Assembly (NCBI RefSeq): GCF_030815855.1
Contig: NZ_JAUSXG010000001.1
Coordinates: 5,518,001 to 5,582,000, forward strand
Direction: 5' to 3'
Source of the DNA: Variovorax paradoxus
GTDB lineage: Bacteria > Pseudomonadota > Gammaproteobacteria > Burkholderiales > Burkholderiaceae_C
DNA: 64,000 nt
Part shown: positions 43,887 through 52,788 of the stretch, in pieces
Numbering within the stretch: position 1 is the first letter of the stretch
How the letters are laid out: every line of letters starts with the position of its first letter
The notes under the pieces: model-generated
Told to the model about the DNA's origin: nothing
Database searches by the model: none
Seen by the model: the letters and a program-made list of their open reading frames with translations, nothing else
Position numbers and translations under genes: made by a program

Positions 43887-44552
43887 ATGAAAGAAACCGA
43901 AGCCCGAGAGGAAATCTGCCGTGTCGGCCGCAGCCTGTTCGAACGCGGCTACGTGCATGCCACCGCCGGCAACATCAGCGTGCGGCTCGACGACGGCTTT
44001 CTCATCACGCCGACCGACGCCTGCCTCGGCTTTCTCGACCCCACGCGTTTGGCCCGGCTCGATGCGCAAGGCCAGCAGACCGGCGGCGACCGTGCGAGCA
44101 AGACCATCGCCCTGCACACCCGCATCTACGCAGCCGCGCGCAGGTTCGATGCGGGCACCGCCTGCGTGATCCATACGCACAGCACGCACTGCGTTGCGCT
44201 CACGCTCAATGCACCGAGCGATGAACTGCTGCCCGCGCTTACGCCGTACTTCGTGATGAAGGTCGGCCACGTGCCGCTCATTCCGTACCATCGACCGGGC
44301 GCGCCAGATGCGGCCGAACTGGTGGCACAGACCATCGAGCGCTTCGGCGCGGCCGGCACCCCGATCCGCGCCGTGATGCTCGAACGCCTCGGCCCCAACG
44401 TGTGGCACGAGACCCCGGCCGCTGCCATGGCCGTGCTCGAGGAACTCGAAGAAACCGCAAAACTTCAGCTGCTCGCCGGCGCCGCCAGGCCCGAGCCGCT
44501 CCGCAACGAACAGATCGACGAACTGCGCCGCACCTTCGGTGCGCGCTGGTAG
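43887..44552 (+). CDS. otnC: 3-oxo-tetronate 4-phosphate decarboxylase (class II aldolase family)
   Basis: 221 residues. Class II aldolase/adducin fold: ATAGNISVRLDDGFLITP, the zinc-binding CVIHTHSTHC (His-x-His) and a later His in NVWHETP. OtnC decarboxylates 3-oxo-tetronate 4-phosphate to dihydroxyacetone phosphate, the last step of the pathway. ATG 43887 is used because the conserved part starts there. It is separated from otnK by a 352-bp repeat-filled gap, so it may depend on read-through. Confidence 0.9.
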   Translation: MKETEAREEICRVGRSLFERGYVHATAGNISVRLDDGFLITPTDACLGFLDPTRLARLDAQGQQTGGDRASKTIALHTRIYAAARRFDAGTACVIHTHSTHCVALTLNAPSDELLPALTPYFVMKVGHVPLIPYHRPGAPDAAELVAQTIERFGAAGTPIRAVMLERLGPNVWHETPAAAMAVLEELEETAKLQLLAGAARPEPLRNEQIDELRRTFGARW

Positions 44553-44571
44553 CAAGTAGTAAAAACACGCC

Positions 44572-45390
44572 ATGCCTCAATTCGCAGCCAACCTCTCGAT
44601 GCTCTATCCGGAGTTCGACTTTCTCGATCGCTTCGAAGCCGCCGCGAAAGACGGCTTCAAGGCCGTCGAGTATCTTTTCCCCTATGCCTACGAGCGCAAC
44701 GAGATTGCAGCCCGCCTGAAGCACAACGGCCTGCAGCAGGTGCTCTTCAACGCCCCTCCGGGCGACTGGGACGGCGGGGAGCGCGGCCTGGCCTGTCTGC
44801 CGGGGCGCGACGCCGAATTTCGCGAAGGCATTGCCACCGCCATCGACTACGCGGAGGCGCTCGACTGCCCGCGCATCCACGTCATGGCGGGCCTGGTGCC
44901 CGAAGGCCTGGAACGCGAAGCCGTGCAGCCGGTGTACGTGGACAACCTGCGCTGGGCCGCCGCAGAGGCGGCCAAGGCCGGCCGCGACGTGCTGATCGAG
45001 CCGATCAACACGCGCGACATTCCGCGCTTCTTCCTGAACCGCCAGGACCATGCGCACGAAATCGTCGAGATGGTGGGCGCATCCAACCTCAAGGTGCAGA
45101 TGGACCTGTACCACTGCCAGATCGTCGAGGGCGACGTGGCCATGAAGATCCGCAAGTACCTGCCCACCGGCCGCGTGGGCCACATCCAGATTGCCGGTGT
45201 GCCCGAGCGCCACGAGCCCGACATCGGCGAGCAGAACTATCCCTATCTGTTCGACCTGATCGACGAGGTCTCTGCGCAATGCGGCTGGCAAGGCTGGGTC
45301 GGCTGCGAGTACCGGCCGCGCCGCGGCTCGGAACCCGGCGGCACGTCGGCCGGCCTGGGTTGGCTGCGGGCCCTGCAACAGCGCGCATGA
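44572..45390 (+). CDS. otnI: 2-oxo-tetronate isomerase (hydroxypyruvate isomerase family)
   Basis: 272 residues, TIM barrel of the xylose isomerase-like group. It has the Hyi-like [26 protein letters not shown] opening, HVMAG, metal ligands in [16 protein letters not shown] and [13 protein letters not shown], and CEYRP near the end. OtnI converts 2-oxo-tetronate from LtnD into 3-oxo-tetronate for OtnK. Hydroxypyruvate isomerase itself is the main alternative but fits the operon less well. The stop overlaps the next start (ATGA). Confidence 0.9.
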   Translation: MPQFAANLSMLYPEFDFLDRFEAAAKDGFKAVEYLFPYAYERNEIAARLKHNGLQQVLFNAPPGDWDGGERGLACLPGRDAEFREGIATAIDYAEALDCPRIHVMAGLVPEGLEREAVQPVYVDNLRWAAAEAAKAGRDVLIEPINTRDIPRFFLNRQDHAHEIVEMVGASNLKVQMDLYHCQIVEGDVAMKIRKYLPTGRVGHIQIAGVPERHEPDIGEQNYPYLFDLIDEVSAQCGWQGWVGCEYRPRRGSEPGGTSAGLGWLRALQQRA

Positions 45391-46583
45391 AGCTGGAGTC
45401 GCTGCGCATTCCACCGCGGCTGCGCGCTTTCGCCGCCGGGGATGCGCAGGTCTTCGACGTCACGCTGGTGGGCGACCGCGTCCAGGCCGTCGTGCCGAGC
45501 GCGTCGCAGGCGCATGCCCGCGGCACCTTGCTGAGCGCGCTGGTCGAGGCGCATGCGCACATCGACAAGAACTACATCGTGCAGGAAGTCGGCGCGGCCG
45601 AGGGCAACCTCTTCGCGGCCATCGAACGCATGGACAAGCACCGCGCGGGCTGGACCGGCGAAACGCTGCGCCCGCGCATGGAGCGTGCGTTGCAGGAGGC
45701 GTGGCAGTCGGGCACGCGCGCGCTGCGCACCCACATCGACTGGGTGCAGGGCGACCCGCCGGCCGCGCTGGCCGTGTTCGAAGCCTTGCGCCATGAATGG
45801 CGCGGCCGCGTCGAGCTGCAGTTCGTCTCGCTCACGCCGTTGGACCTGTTTGCGGACTTCAACGCCGGCGAGCGCATCGCGCGCGAAGTCAAGCGCGCGG
45901 GCGGCGTGCTGGGCGCGTTCGTGTATCGCAACGAGGGACTGGTGCACAAGCTGGGCCGCGTGTTCGACCTGGCGCAGGACCATGGCCTGGACCTCGATTT
46001 CCATGTCGATGAAGGTCTCGATGCGGATGCAAGCGGCCTGCGCAGCATCGCACAGCTGATGCGTGCGCGCGACTTCCGGCGCCGCGTGGTCTGCGGCCAC
46101 TGCTGTTCGCTTTCGGTGCAGGACGATGCCGTCGCCAACGAGACGCTGGCGCTCTGCGCCGGTGCCGGAATCCACATCGTCGCGCTGCCGACCACCAACC
46201 TCTACCTCCAGGGCGCCTGGGACCGCACGCCCGTGCCGCGCGGCATCACGCGCATTCACGAAGCCGCGGCACGGGGCTTGCGTGCGAGCCTGGCAACGGA
46301 CAACGTGCAGGACGCCTTCTATCCCTATGGCAGCTATGACCTCCTGGAGACCTTCGGGCTCGGCGTGCAGATGGCGCACCTCGCGCCCGCGGGCGAATGG
46401 CTCGATGCGATCACCGTCAGCCCCGCGAGGGCGCTGGGGCTCGCGTGGGACGGGCGCATTGCGCCGGGCTGCCCCGCCGACCTGGTGCTGCTCGCTGCAA
46501 CCGATGAAAACGAGCTCATCGGCGCGCGCGGACGCCAACGCACCGTGATCCGTGCCGGTCAAGTTCTGGAGCAAACACAATGA
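45387..46583 (+). CDS. Amidohydrolase, cytosine deaminase-like
   Basis: 398 residues. Metal-dependent hydrolase TIM barrel: metal-binding [11 protein letters not shown] (His-x-His), [18 protein letters not shown], and the Asp in [10 protein letters not shown]. This pattern is that of CodA/AtzC-type deaminases of nitrogen heterocycles. It starts by ATGA overlap with otnI and overlaps ridA by ATGA, so it is translated with the tetronate operon although that pathway has no deamination step. The substrate is unknown; cytosine, isoguanine or creatinine-like rings are possible. Confidence 0.82.
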   Translation: MKLESLRIPPRLRAFAAGDAQVFDVTLVGDRVQAVVPSASQAHARGTLLSALVEAHAHIDKNYIVQEVGAAEGNLFAAIERMDKHRAGWTGETLRPRMERALQEAWQSGTRALRTHIDWVQGDPPAALAVFEALRHEWRGRVELQFVSLTPLDLFADFNAGERIAREVKRAGGVLGAFVYRNEGLVHKLGRVFDLAQDHGLDLDFHVDEGLDADASGLRSIAQLMRARDFRRRVVCGHCCSLSVQDDAVANETLALCAGAGIHIVALPTTNLYLQGAWDRTPVPRGITRIHEAAARGLRASLATDNVQDAFYPYGSYDLLETFGLGVQMAHLAPAGEWLDAITVSPARALGLAWDGRIAPGCPADLVLLAATDENELIGARGRQRTVIRAGQVLEQTQ

Positions 46584-47059
46584 AAAGCACGACGGATATG
46601 GGCAAGCCGATGGCCAACTACGCTGCCGCCAAGCGCGTGGGCGACTTCGTCTTCATGAGCGGCGTGGTCGCGGTCGATCCGGCCACGCGCCGCGCCGTGG
46701 CGGGCTACGACGCCATTCCCGAAGAAGCCCGCACGGCCTTGCAGGGCGTGGGCTATGCCACCGGCCAGATGTCGGTCGACATCTTCGAGGCGCCCATCGT
46801 GGCGCAGAGCTGGTTCGTGCTCGAGCGCATCCGCCAGATTGCGGCCGAGCACGGCGGCACCATGGAAGACGTGGTGAAGCTGGTGCAGTACTTTCGCCAC
46901 CTGCCGCACTACGCGTTCTACAACCGCGTGCGCGGGCTGTTCTACCCGGGCGAGCCGCCGGTCAGCACGGTGGTCGAGGTGTCGCGCTTTCTGCCGGGCG
47001 ACGAGGTGCTGGTCGAGGTCGAGGCCACCATGTACCTGCCGCAGCACCGCGCTATTTGA
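46580..47059 (+). CDS. RidA family protein (YjgF/YER057c/UK114)
   Basis: 159 residues with the RidA fold: FVFMSGVVAVDP, QSWFVLERIRQIAAEHGGTMEDVVKLVQYF, VSTVVEVSRFLPGDEVLVEVEATMYLP. The usual terminal Arg-containing motif of canonical RidA is altered, so it may belong to a specialised subgroup rather than being the general enamine/imine deaminase. It follows the amidohydrolase by ATGA overlap, which suggests that it removes a reactive imine from that enzyme's pathway. Its last 8 bp overlap the convergent TetR gene. Confidence 0.87.
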   Translation: MKSTTDMGKPMANYAAAKRVGDFVFMSGVVAVDPATRRAVAGYDAIPEEARTALQGVGYATGQMSVDIFEAPIVAQSWFVLERIRQIAAEHGGTMEDVVKLVQYFRHLPHYAFYNRVRGLFYPGEPPVSTVVEVSRFLPGDEVLVEVEATMYLPQHRAI

Positions 47060-47705
47060 CTCCCGCGCCCTTCAGCAAAAACTCGGTCACCTGCTCGATC
47101 AGGTAGCGCCGGTCCTTGTCGTCGCCGTCTTGCGCCACGTTGCGGAAGTAGGCGGCCTGCGTGGCGTGGTCGGCGTAGAACTGCGTCACGGCCCAGATGT
47201 GGAACAGCACCAGCATCGGATCGGCCTTGTCCATCAGGCCCTGGGTCATCCAATTCCGGATCACGGCGGCGGCCTGATCGGTGCGCTGCTTGCTCGTGTC
47301 CATCAGGGTGTTGAGCACGGGTGCGCCGCGCATCATCTCGGCCGTGAAGATGCGTGAGCGCAGCGGGTGTTCGAACGAGAACACCATCTTGCGGTGGATC
47401 AGGTCGCCCAGCACCTTGCGCGGGCCGAAGGCTTCGTCGTCGAAACCGAACACCACGATCCAGTCGTTCAGGATGTCCTGCAGGATCTGCCGGTAGAGGG
47501 CTTCCTTGCTGTCGATGTAGTAGTGCAGCTGCGCCTTCGAAAGCCCGGCCTTGTCGGCAATCGCCTGCGTCGATGCACCGGCCAGCCCTTCGCTCGCGAA
47601 CACCTCGATGGCCGCCTGGTTGATGAGGCCGAGCACCTGGGTGTACTTGCGCGAGCGGCCGCGCGTGGCGGGGGCTTCGCCGTCGCTGTCTTCGATGCTG
47701 CTCAC
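47052..47705 (-). CDS. RutR-like TetR-family regulator
   Basis: 217 residues from a GTG at 47705 that overlaps the preceding stop (GTGA). Helix-turn-helix at about 30-65 (GASTQAIADKAGLSKAQLHYYIDSKEALY). The C-terminal domain follows E. coli RutR closely in pattern: ILNDWIVVF, PLRSRIFTAEMMRGAPVL, LFHIWAVTQFYADHA. RutR binds uracil or thymine and recognises TTGACCA-N2-TGGTCAA. A near match to that operator lies before the first gene of this minus-strand cluster (54429-54444), so this last gene of the cluster probably controls its expression. Confidence 0.85.
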   Translation of the reverse strand: MSSIEDSDGEAPATRGRSRKYTQVLGLINQAAIEVFASEGLAGASTQAIADKAGLSKAQLHYYIDSKEALYRQILQDILNDWIVVFGFDDEAFGPRKVLGDLIHRKMVFSFEHPLRSRIFTAEMMRGAPVLNTLMDTSKQRTDQAAAVIRNWMTQGLMDKADPMLVLFHIWAVTQFYADHATQAAYFRNVAQDGDDKDRRYLIEQVTEFLLKGAGVK

Positions 47706-48664
47706 AGCTGCAGCACCAGTTCCTGGCCTTTGGCGCGCGAGCAGCACAAGGCCACTTTCGTGCGCCGCTCGGAGCCCGTGAGACAGAAGTCGCGGTGTTC
47801 CGCGCCTTCGCCATTACCTTCGACCACGCAGGTGCCGCACAGGCCCTGCTGGCACGACACGGGAATGTCGATGCCGACTTCGTGCAGCGCATCGACGGCG
47901 GTCTGGTCGGCCGCCACCGGCACGCTGATGCCGCGCTGCGCGAGCTTGAGCGTGAAGGGCAGGCCGGTGCTGGTGTTGGCATCGGTTGGCGCGGCGAAGT
48001 ACTCCGCATGCAGCGTGTCTTCGCGCCAGTGCGCGGCCGCGTCGCGCACCGCCTTCATGAAACCGCCGGGGCCGCAGACGTAGAGATGCGTGTTGGGCGC
48101 GGGTTCGGCCAGCAGCGCGCGCAGGTCGATGCGTTCCGATGCATCGCCCTGGTCGAGATGAAGGCGCAAGTGCGGTGCGAGCGCGGGGTCGCGCAGCGCG
48201 TCGGCAAACGCCAGGTGCTCTTCGCTGCGCGCGAACACACACAGCGTGAACGGCGCGCCGCGTGCTGCAAGTGTCTCTGCCATCGCCAGCAGCGGCGTCA
48301 TGCCGATGCCGCCGGCCAGCAGCAGATGGTGTTTCGCTTCTTCGCGCAGTGGAAAGGTGTTGCGCGGCGCGCTGATCGCGAGCAGGTCGCCCTCGTGCAC
48401 GCGCTCGTGCATCGAAGCCGAGCCGCCGCGGCTCGGGGCTTCGCGCTTCACGCCGATCACATAGCGCGCTGCGTTCGAGGAAGGCGCCCGCGCCAGCGAG
48501 TACTGGCGCGAGAAGCCGCCAGGCATGTGCACGTCGATGTGCGCACCGGCCTCGTAGCCCGGCAAGGCGCGGCCCCAAGGATGGACCAGCTCGAAGGCCA
48601 GGATTTCCGGCGTCTGCCGCGAGATGCGTGCGACGCGTACAGTCAGCGTGCGTTCGAGGCTCAT
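47702..48664 (-). CDS. PDR/VanB family oxidoreductase (FMN/NAD reductase with [2Fe-2S])
   Basis: 320 residues from ATG 48664. Order: flavin domain (about 1-100, FSRQYSLARAP), NAD-binding domain (LLLAGGIGMTPLLAMAE; YVCGPGGFM), then a plant-type [2Fe-2S] ferredoxin domain (PVSCQQGLCGTCVVEG...CC). Such proteins pass electrons from NADH to a Rieske oxygenase or similar partner. No oxygenase is in the window, so the partner is either elsewhere or one of the other cluster enzymes. It ends overlapping the TetR start. Confidence 0.9.
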   Translation of the reverse strand: MSLERTLTVRVARISRQTPEILAFELVHPWGRALPGYEAGAHIDVHMPGGFSRQYSLARAPSSNAARYVIGVKREAPSRGGSASMHERVHEGDLLAISAPRNTFPLREEAKHHLLLAGGIGMTPLLAMAETLAARGAPFTLCVFARSEEHLAFADALRDPALAPHLRLHLDQGDASERIDLRALLAEPAPNTHLYVCGPGGFMKAVRDAAAHWREDTLHAEYFAAPTDANTSTGLPFTLKLAQRGISVPVAADQTAVDALHEVGIDIPVSCQQGLCGTCVVEGNGEGAEHRDFCLTGSERRTKVALCCSRAKGQELVLQL

Positions 48665-48681
48665 GGTGTGTGGCTTCCCTG

Positions 48682-49272
48682 CTAGATGCTCTGCAGCTTG
48701 CGCGCAACGCGCTCGATGAAGTGGGTGCGGTCGCGCTCGGTAACGGCGTTCATGTCGTGCAGCTGCAGCCAGGTCACCTTGCAGCGCCAGGCAAACAGCG
48801 CCCGCAGCGCGCGCGTGAAGAGACGCCGGCCCGGGTCGCCGATGAGCATCACGAACCAGCGCGGCGAACCGCCGGTGGTCACGACCGTCAGCCGCCGGAT
48901 GTGCCGCATGCCCGATCTTGCGATCTGCCCCTTGCGCTCCGCGGGCAGAAAGGCCACGCCCGGCAGCCACACCCTTTCGAGCCACCCCTTGAGCATCGAC
49001 GGAGGGCCGTGGAACCAGGTGGGATAGACGAACACCAGGTGCTCGGCCCACAGCAGCGCTTCGACATGCGGTTTCACACGTTCGCGAATGAGTTCGGGGT
49101 TGTCGAGATAGGCAATGCGCTCTTCGCGGGTCAGCGTGGGGTCGAAACCCTCGGCATAGAGGTCGATGGCCTTGACGGGGTGCCGCGGTTCGAGCGCTTC
49201 GAGGGCCGTCCGGTAGAGCGCGTGGTTGAAGCTGTCGGGGTTCGGATGGCAGTGGACGACGAGCGTTTTCAT
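48682..49272 (-). CDS. NAD(P)H:quinone oxidoreductase, flavodoxin-like fold
   Basis: 196 residues. The N-terminus KTLVVHCHPNPDSFNHAL and the YPTWFHGPPSMLKGWLERVW segment are typical of the Flavodoxin_2 group (KefF, MdaB, mammalian NQO-like). It should bind FMN or FAD and reduce quinones by two electrons. It lies 17 bp before the PDR reductase gene on the same strand, so the two probably work together in the cluster. Confidence 0.88.
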   Translation of the reverse strand: MKTLVVHCHPNPDSFNHALYRTALEALEPRHPVKAIDLYAEGFDPTLTREERIAYLDNPELIRERVKPHVEALLWAEHLVFVYPTWFHGPPSMLKGWLERVWLPGVAFLPAERKGQIARSGMRHIRRLTVVTTGGSPRWFVMLIGDPGRRLFTRALRALFAWRCKVTWLQLHDMNAVTERDRTHFIERVARKLQSI

Positions 49273-49307
49273 GAAAGAAGAAGGGCCGGTTCGCCTGTCG
49301 GCGAGAC

Positions 49308-49377
49308 GGGGTCAGAGCCCAAGGGAACAAAGGCCGCGCAGTGCCTTATGGCAACCCAGGCGCCGGCATCTGACCCC
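49308..49377. repeat. Inverted repeat between the binding-protein and quinone reductase genes
   Basis: GGGGTCAGA (49308-49316) and TCTGACCCC (49369-49377) are perfect 9-bp arms around 52 bp in the 156-bp gap inside the minus-strand cluster. There is no T-tract. It could be a mobile-repeat remnant or a processing structure. Confidence 0.5.
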
Positions 49378-49428
49378 GGCGCAAGCCCCGCGCGACCCAC
49401 GGGAAAAACTCTCGATGAAGCGGCCGGC

Positions 49429-50472
49429 TTACTTGCCGGCGAGCTTCTTGCGGATGTCGACACCGACGCCCTTGTTGACGAACTGCGTGGTCACGACTTT
49501 CGAGAGGTCGATTTCGCCGGACTTGTACAGGCCGGCCTTCACCATCTTGTCGTAGAAGTCCTTCACGCGGGCTTCGTCCATGGCGCCGATGCCCTTGGTG
49601 AGCGACTCGCCGCTGTCGACGATGCCCATCTTCTTCATCAGTTCGATGGAGCCCTGCGATGCGGCCACGGGCGAGTCGGGATTGATCTTGGCGATCATTT
49701 CGTTGGCGGCCTTGTTGTCGCCGTAGAGATAGTTGTTCCAGCCGATGATCGAGGCCTCGACGAACTTGCGCACGGTTTCGGGCTTGGTCTTGACGAGGTC
49801 GGCGCGCGTCTCGATGGTGGTCGAGTAGGTCGAGAAGCCGTTGTCGGCCAGGAGCTGCACCACGGGGTCGAAGCCGGCCTGCGCCTTGATCGACAGCGGC
49901 TCGGAAATCGCGTAGCCCTGCTGGATCGATTTCTTGTCGGCGAGGAACGGGCCGACGTTGAAGGTGTAGGGCTTGAGCTGCGAATCCTTGAAGCCGTGCT
50001 CCGACTTCATCCACTGCCAGAAGCTGAACTGGCCGTCCTTGCCGATGAAGGCCACGGGCGCCTTCGCCATGTCCTTGAAGGTGTCGAAGCCCTGGCCCGG
50101 GTGGGCGAACATGGCCTGCGGATCTTTCTGGAAGAAAGCCGCAACCACCACGGTGGGCACGCCGTTCTTCACGTTGTCGAAGGACTGCAGCAGGTTGCCG
50201 GTCATCAGGAAGTCGACCTTGCCGGCAGGCAGCATGGGCCGGTTGTTGACCATCGGTCCGCCCTGCTGGATGTCGACATCGAGACCGTACTTCTTGTAGG
50301 TGCCGTCCACCAGCGCCTGGTAGAAGCCGCCGTGCCCGGCCTGCGCTTTCCAGTTGGTGGCGAAAACCACTTTCTCCTGCGCCTGCGCCTGCGCGGCGAA
50401 GGCGGCGGCGGTGAGCGCCAGGGCCAGACCGAGGGCGCCCAGCGGGCGGATGCGGAAAGCGGGGATGCGCAT
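49429..50472 (-). CDS. ABC transporter substrate-binding protein (NitT/TauT, NMT1/THI5-like)
   Basis: 347 residues with AGGAG before the ATG and a signal peptide ending near residue 31 (AQAQA). The mature protein begins EKVVFATNWKAQAGHGGFYQALVDG with KKYGLDVDIQQGG, which is the NMT1/THI5-like pattern seen in periplasmic proteins binding pyrimidine precursors, riboflavin or aliphatic sulfonates. It lies downstream of the matching permease and ATPase genes. The substrate is unknown; context suggests a nitrogen heterocycle. Confidence 0.9.
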   Translation of the reverse strand: MRIPAFRIRPLGALGLALALTAAAFAAQAQAQEKVVFATNWKAQAGHGGFYQALVDGTYKKYGLDVDIQQGGPMVNNRPMLPAGKVDFLMTGNLLQSFDNVKNGVPTVVVAAFFQKDPQAMFAHPGQGFDTFKDMAKAPVAFIGKDGQFSFWQWMKSEHGFKDSQLKPYTFNVGPFLADKKSIQQGYAISEPLSIKAQAGFDPVVQLLADNGFSTYSTTIETRADLVKTKPETVRKFVEASIIGWNNYLYGDNKAANEMIAKINPDSPVAASQGSIELMKKMGIVDSGESLTKGIGAMDEARVKDFYDKMVKAGLYKSGEIDLSKVVTTQFVNKGVGVDIRKKLAGK

Positions 50473-50528
50473 GGGGACGTGCTCCTGTGGGGGGTTTTGA
50501 AAGTACGGGATGCGGAGACTAAATCTTT

Positions 50529-51908
50529 TCAGCGCTCGATGGCCATCTCTGGCGACCAGCCGCGCGTCTTGCCGGGGTTCATGAGGCCCATCGGGTCGCT
50601 GCGTTTCTTGAACTCGATCTGCTGCGTGTCGATGGTCTTCATGCCGCCATCCTCGATGGTGAAGACGTGCGGGTTGAAGATCTTGCAGCCGCCCTGCGAT
50701 TCGATCTCGCGGATCACCTCGTACTGGTGGGCCTCGCCCTTCCAGCGCACGAGCAGGATGCCGAAGGTGCCGCATTCGCCGCCGGCGCGTGCGAAGTCCT
50801 GGTGCTGCAGCACGTCGTCGCCGAAGATTTCGAGATGGCGCTCCACCACGGCGGGGTCGAAGGGCTGGGCGTAGGCGACTTGCAGATAGGTCCAGCCGCG
50901 ATCGGCCTTCAGCGCCTGCAAGGTCGTGTGGTTGAACGCGCATTCGTAGGCGGGCGGCAGGCCGTCAGCGAGCAGCTCGGCCTCGGTACCCGCGACGGAG
51001 ATCGCGCCGCCATGTGCGGTAGCGAGCGCGCGGAACTCGGCCATCGACTTGGGCGAGGCCATGGCGAACGCCGCATGGCGGTCGATCGGGAAGCGGTCGC
51101 GCATTGCCGTGTAGTAGGGCGAGAAGCGCGCCTCGACCGTGGACAGCAGGAAGATGTCGAGCGTCGGTGCCTGGGCCGCGACTGCGAAGGCCAGGGCGCC
51201 GCGGTAGGTTTCGAACAGCACCGTGCAGTGCACCCATTCGACGGCCGGGCTCAGGGCCACTTCCACGTCGAGGATCACGCCGTTGGTACCGTAGGCATGG
51301 TGCACCTGCTGGATCTCGTCGCCGACGAGCTCGATGATGCGCGGCTCGCGTTCCACCGTCATCACGCGCGCCCGCAGCAGGTTGCCGGGGTCGCGCAGGA
51401 TGCCGTGGCGGAACGAGCCGATGCCGCCGAAGCCGCCGGCAATGAAGCCGCCGATGCTGGCAACATGCCAGGTCGAGGGCCACATGCGCAGCGCCTGGCC
51501 GGTCTCGCGCGCGGCGAGGTCGATGTCGTGCATGCGCGCGCCGGCCTCCACGCGGATGCGGCCCTGCTGGATCTCGAGCACGCGGCACATCTGCGTCACG
51601 TCGAGCACGATGCCGCCTTCGAGCGGCACGCATTGGCCGTAGTTGCCGGTGCCGCCCGCGCGCACGGTGATCGGCAGCTTCCACTTCGCGGCCACCGACG
51701 CGGCCTGGCGCACGTCGTCTTCGGTGCTGACCTTGACCACGAGGTCGGCCACGCAGCCCGCGAGCTGCGCGGTGAGGATGGGGCTGTACCAGTAGAAGTC
51801 CTTCGACAGCTGCTTGCGCTGGCTCGGCGCGGTGATGACATTGAGCCCGCGCAGGTCCGCATGCACGGCGTTCCAATCAACAGCGGCATGCAAGGCCTCA
51901 GCGTTCAC
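50529..51908 (-). CDS. FAD-binding oxidoreductase (PCMH-type)
   Basis: 459 residues. The FAD-binding PCMH domain (about 55-235) has LPITVRAGGTGNYGQCVPLEGGIVLDVTQM and SIGGFIAGGFGGIGSFRHG. The C-terminal part ends DPMGLMNPGKTRGW, typical of glycolate oxidase GlcD/vanillyl-alcohol oxidase relatives. It should oxidise a hydroxy acid or similar small substrate with FAD. It overlaps the permease gene by 11 bp, so the oxidase is made together with the importer, which suggests that it acts on the imported compound. Confidence 0.88.
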   Translation of the reverse strand: MNAEALHAAVDWNAVHADLRGLNVITAPSQRKQLSKDFYWYSPILTAQLAGCVADLVVKVSTEDDVRQAASVAAKWKLPITVRAGGTGNYGQCVPLEGGIVLDVTQMCRVLEIQQGRIRVEAGARMHDIDLAARETGQALRMWPSTWHVASIGGFIAGGFGGIGSFRHGILRDPGNLLRARVMTVEREPRIIELVGDEIQQVHHAYGTNGVILDVEVALSPAVEWVHCTVLFETYRGALAFAVAAQAPTLDIFLLSTVEARFSPYYTAMRDRFPIDRHAAFAMASPKSMAEFRALATAHGGAISVAGTEAELLADGLPPAYECAFNHTTLQALKADRGWTYLQVAYAQPFDPAVVERHLEIFGDDVLQHQDFARAGGECGTFGILLVRWKGEAHQYEVIREIESQGGCKIFNPHVFTIEDGGMKTIDTQQIEFKKRSDPMGLMNPGKTRGWSPEMAIER

Positions 51909-52788
51909 GGCGCATCTCGCTTTCGTGCCAGTGACCCAGAACCAACCGGGACAACGCAGCGAACACGATGAAGATCACGATACCCAGCAGCGACACCAGC
52001 AGCAGCGCGGCGAACATCATCGGGATCTCGGTGCGGAAGCTCGATTCGAGAATGCGCGAAGCCAGCCCCGTTTCCTTGCCCGCCGTGCCGGCCGTGAACT
52101 CCGCCACCACCGCGCCGATCAGGCTCAAACCGCCCGCGATCTTCAGGCCCGCCATGAAGTACGGCAGCGCACTGGGCGCGAGCAGGTAGCGGAAGGTCTG
52201 CCAAGGCGAGGCCTTGTAGAGCTGGAACAGGTCGCGCAGATTGCTGTCGGCGCTCTTCAAGCCGACGACGGTGTTCGACAAAATCGGGAAGAAAGCCACG
52301 ATCCACGCGCACAGCAGCAGCGCCGCGGTGGTGCTCGACACGTAGATCAATATCAGCGGTGCAATCGCGATGATCGGCGTCACCTGCAGGATCACGGCAA
52401 TCGGAAACAGGCCGATCTCCACCCACTTGAAGAGCGCGAACGCAATCGCCAGCAGCACACCGCCCACGATGGCCGCGCCGAGCGCGAGCAGCGTGAGCTT
52501 CACCGTGAACCACAGGGCACTGGAGAGCGAGGCCCAGTTGTCGAACAGCGTGCGCAGGATGAGCGACGGTGCGGGCAATATGTAATGCGGAATGTTGTTG
52601 GCGCGAACCATCCACTCCCATGCGAGCAGCAGCACGGTGACGATGGCCGCCGGCACGACGATGCGCAGCATCGACTCGCGTCGGCGCAGCCTGTCTTCAT
52701 GGGCGCGCAGCATCGCCTCGGAGGGCGCGGCGTCCGCCTCGCTCACCGGCACCTCGGCCGCCGCGGCGAGCTCAGTGATCGATGTCAT
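51898..52788 (-). CDS. ABC transporter permease (NitT/TauT/SsuC type)
   Basis: 296 residues with an unusually long cytosolic N-terminus (about 38 residues) followed by six membrane helices. The EAA loop region (SADSNLRDLFQLYKASPWQTFRYLLAPSALPYFMAGLKIAGG) is clear. It pairs with the overlapping ATPase gene (17-bp overlap) and the downstream binding protein. Confidence 0.92.
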   Translation of the reverse strand: MTSITELAAAAEVPVSEADAAPSEAMLRAHEDRLRRRESMLRIVVPAAIVTVLLLAWEWMVRANNIPHYILPAPSLILRTLFDNWASLSSALWFTVKLTLLALGAAIVGGVLLAIAFALFKWVEIGLFPIAVILQVTPIIAIAPLILIYVSSTTAALLLCAWIVAFFPILSNTVVGLKSADSNLRDLFQLYKASPWQTFRYLLAPSALPYFMAGLKIAGGLSLIGAVVAEFTAGTAGKETGLASRILESSFRTEIPMMFAALLLVSLLGIVIFIVFAALSRLVLGHWHESEMRRER

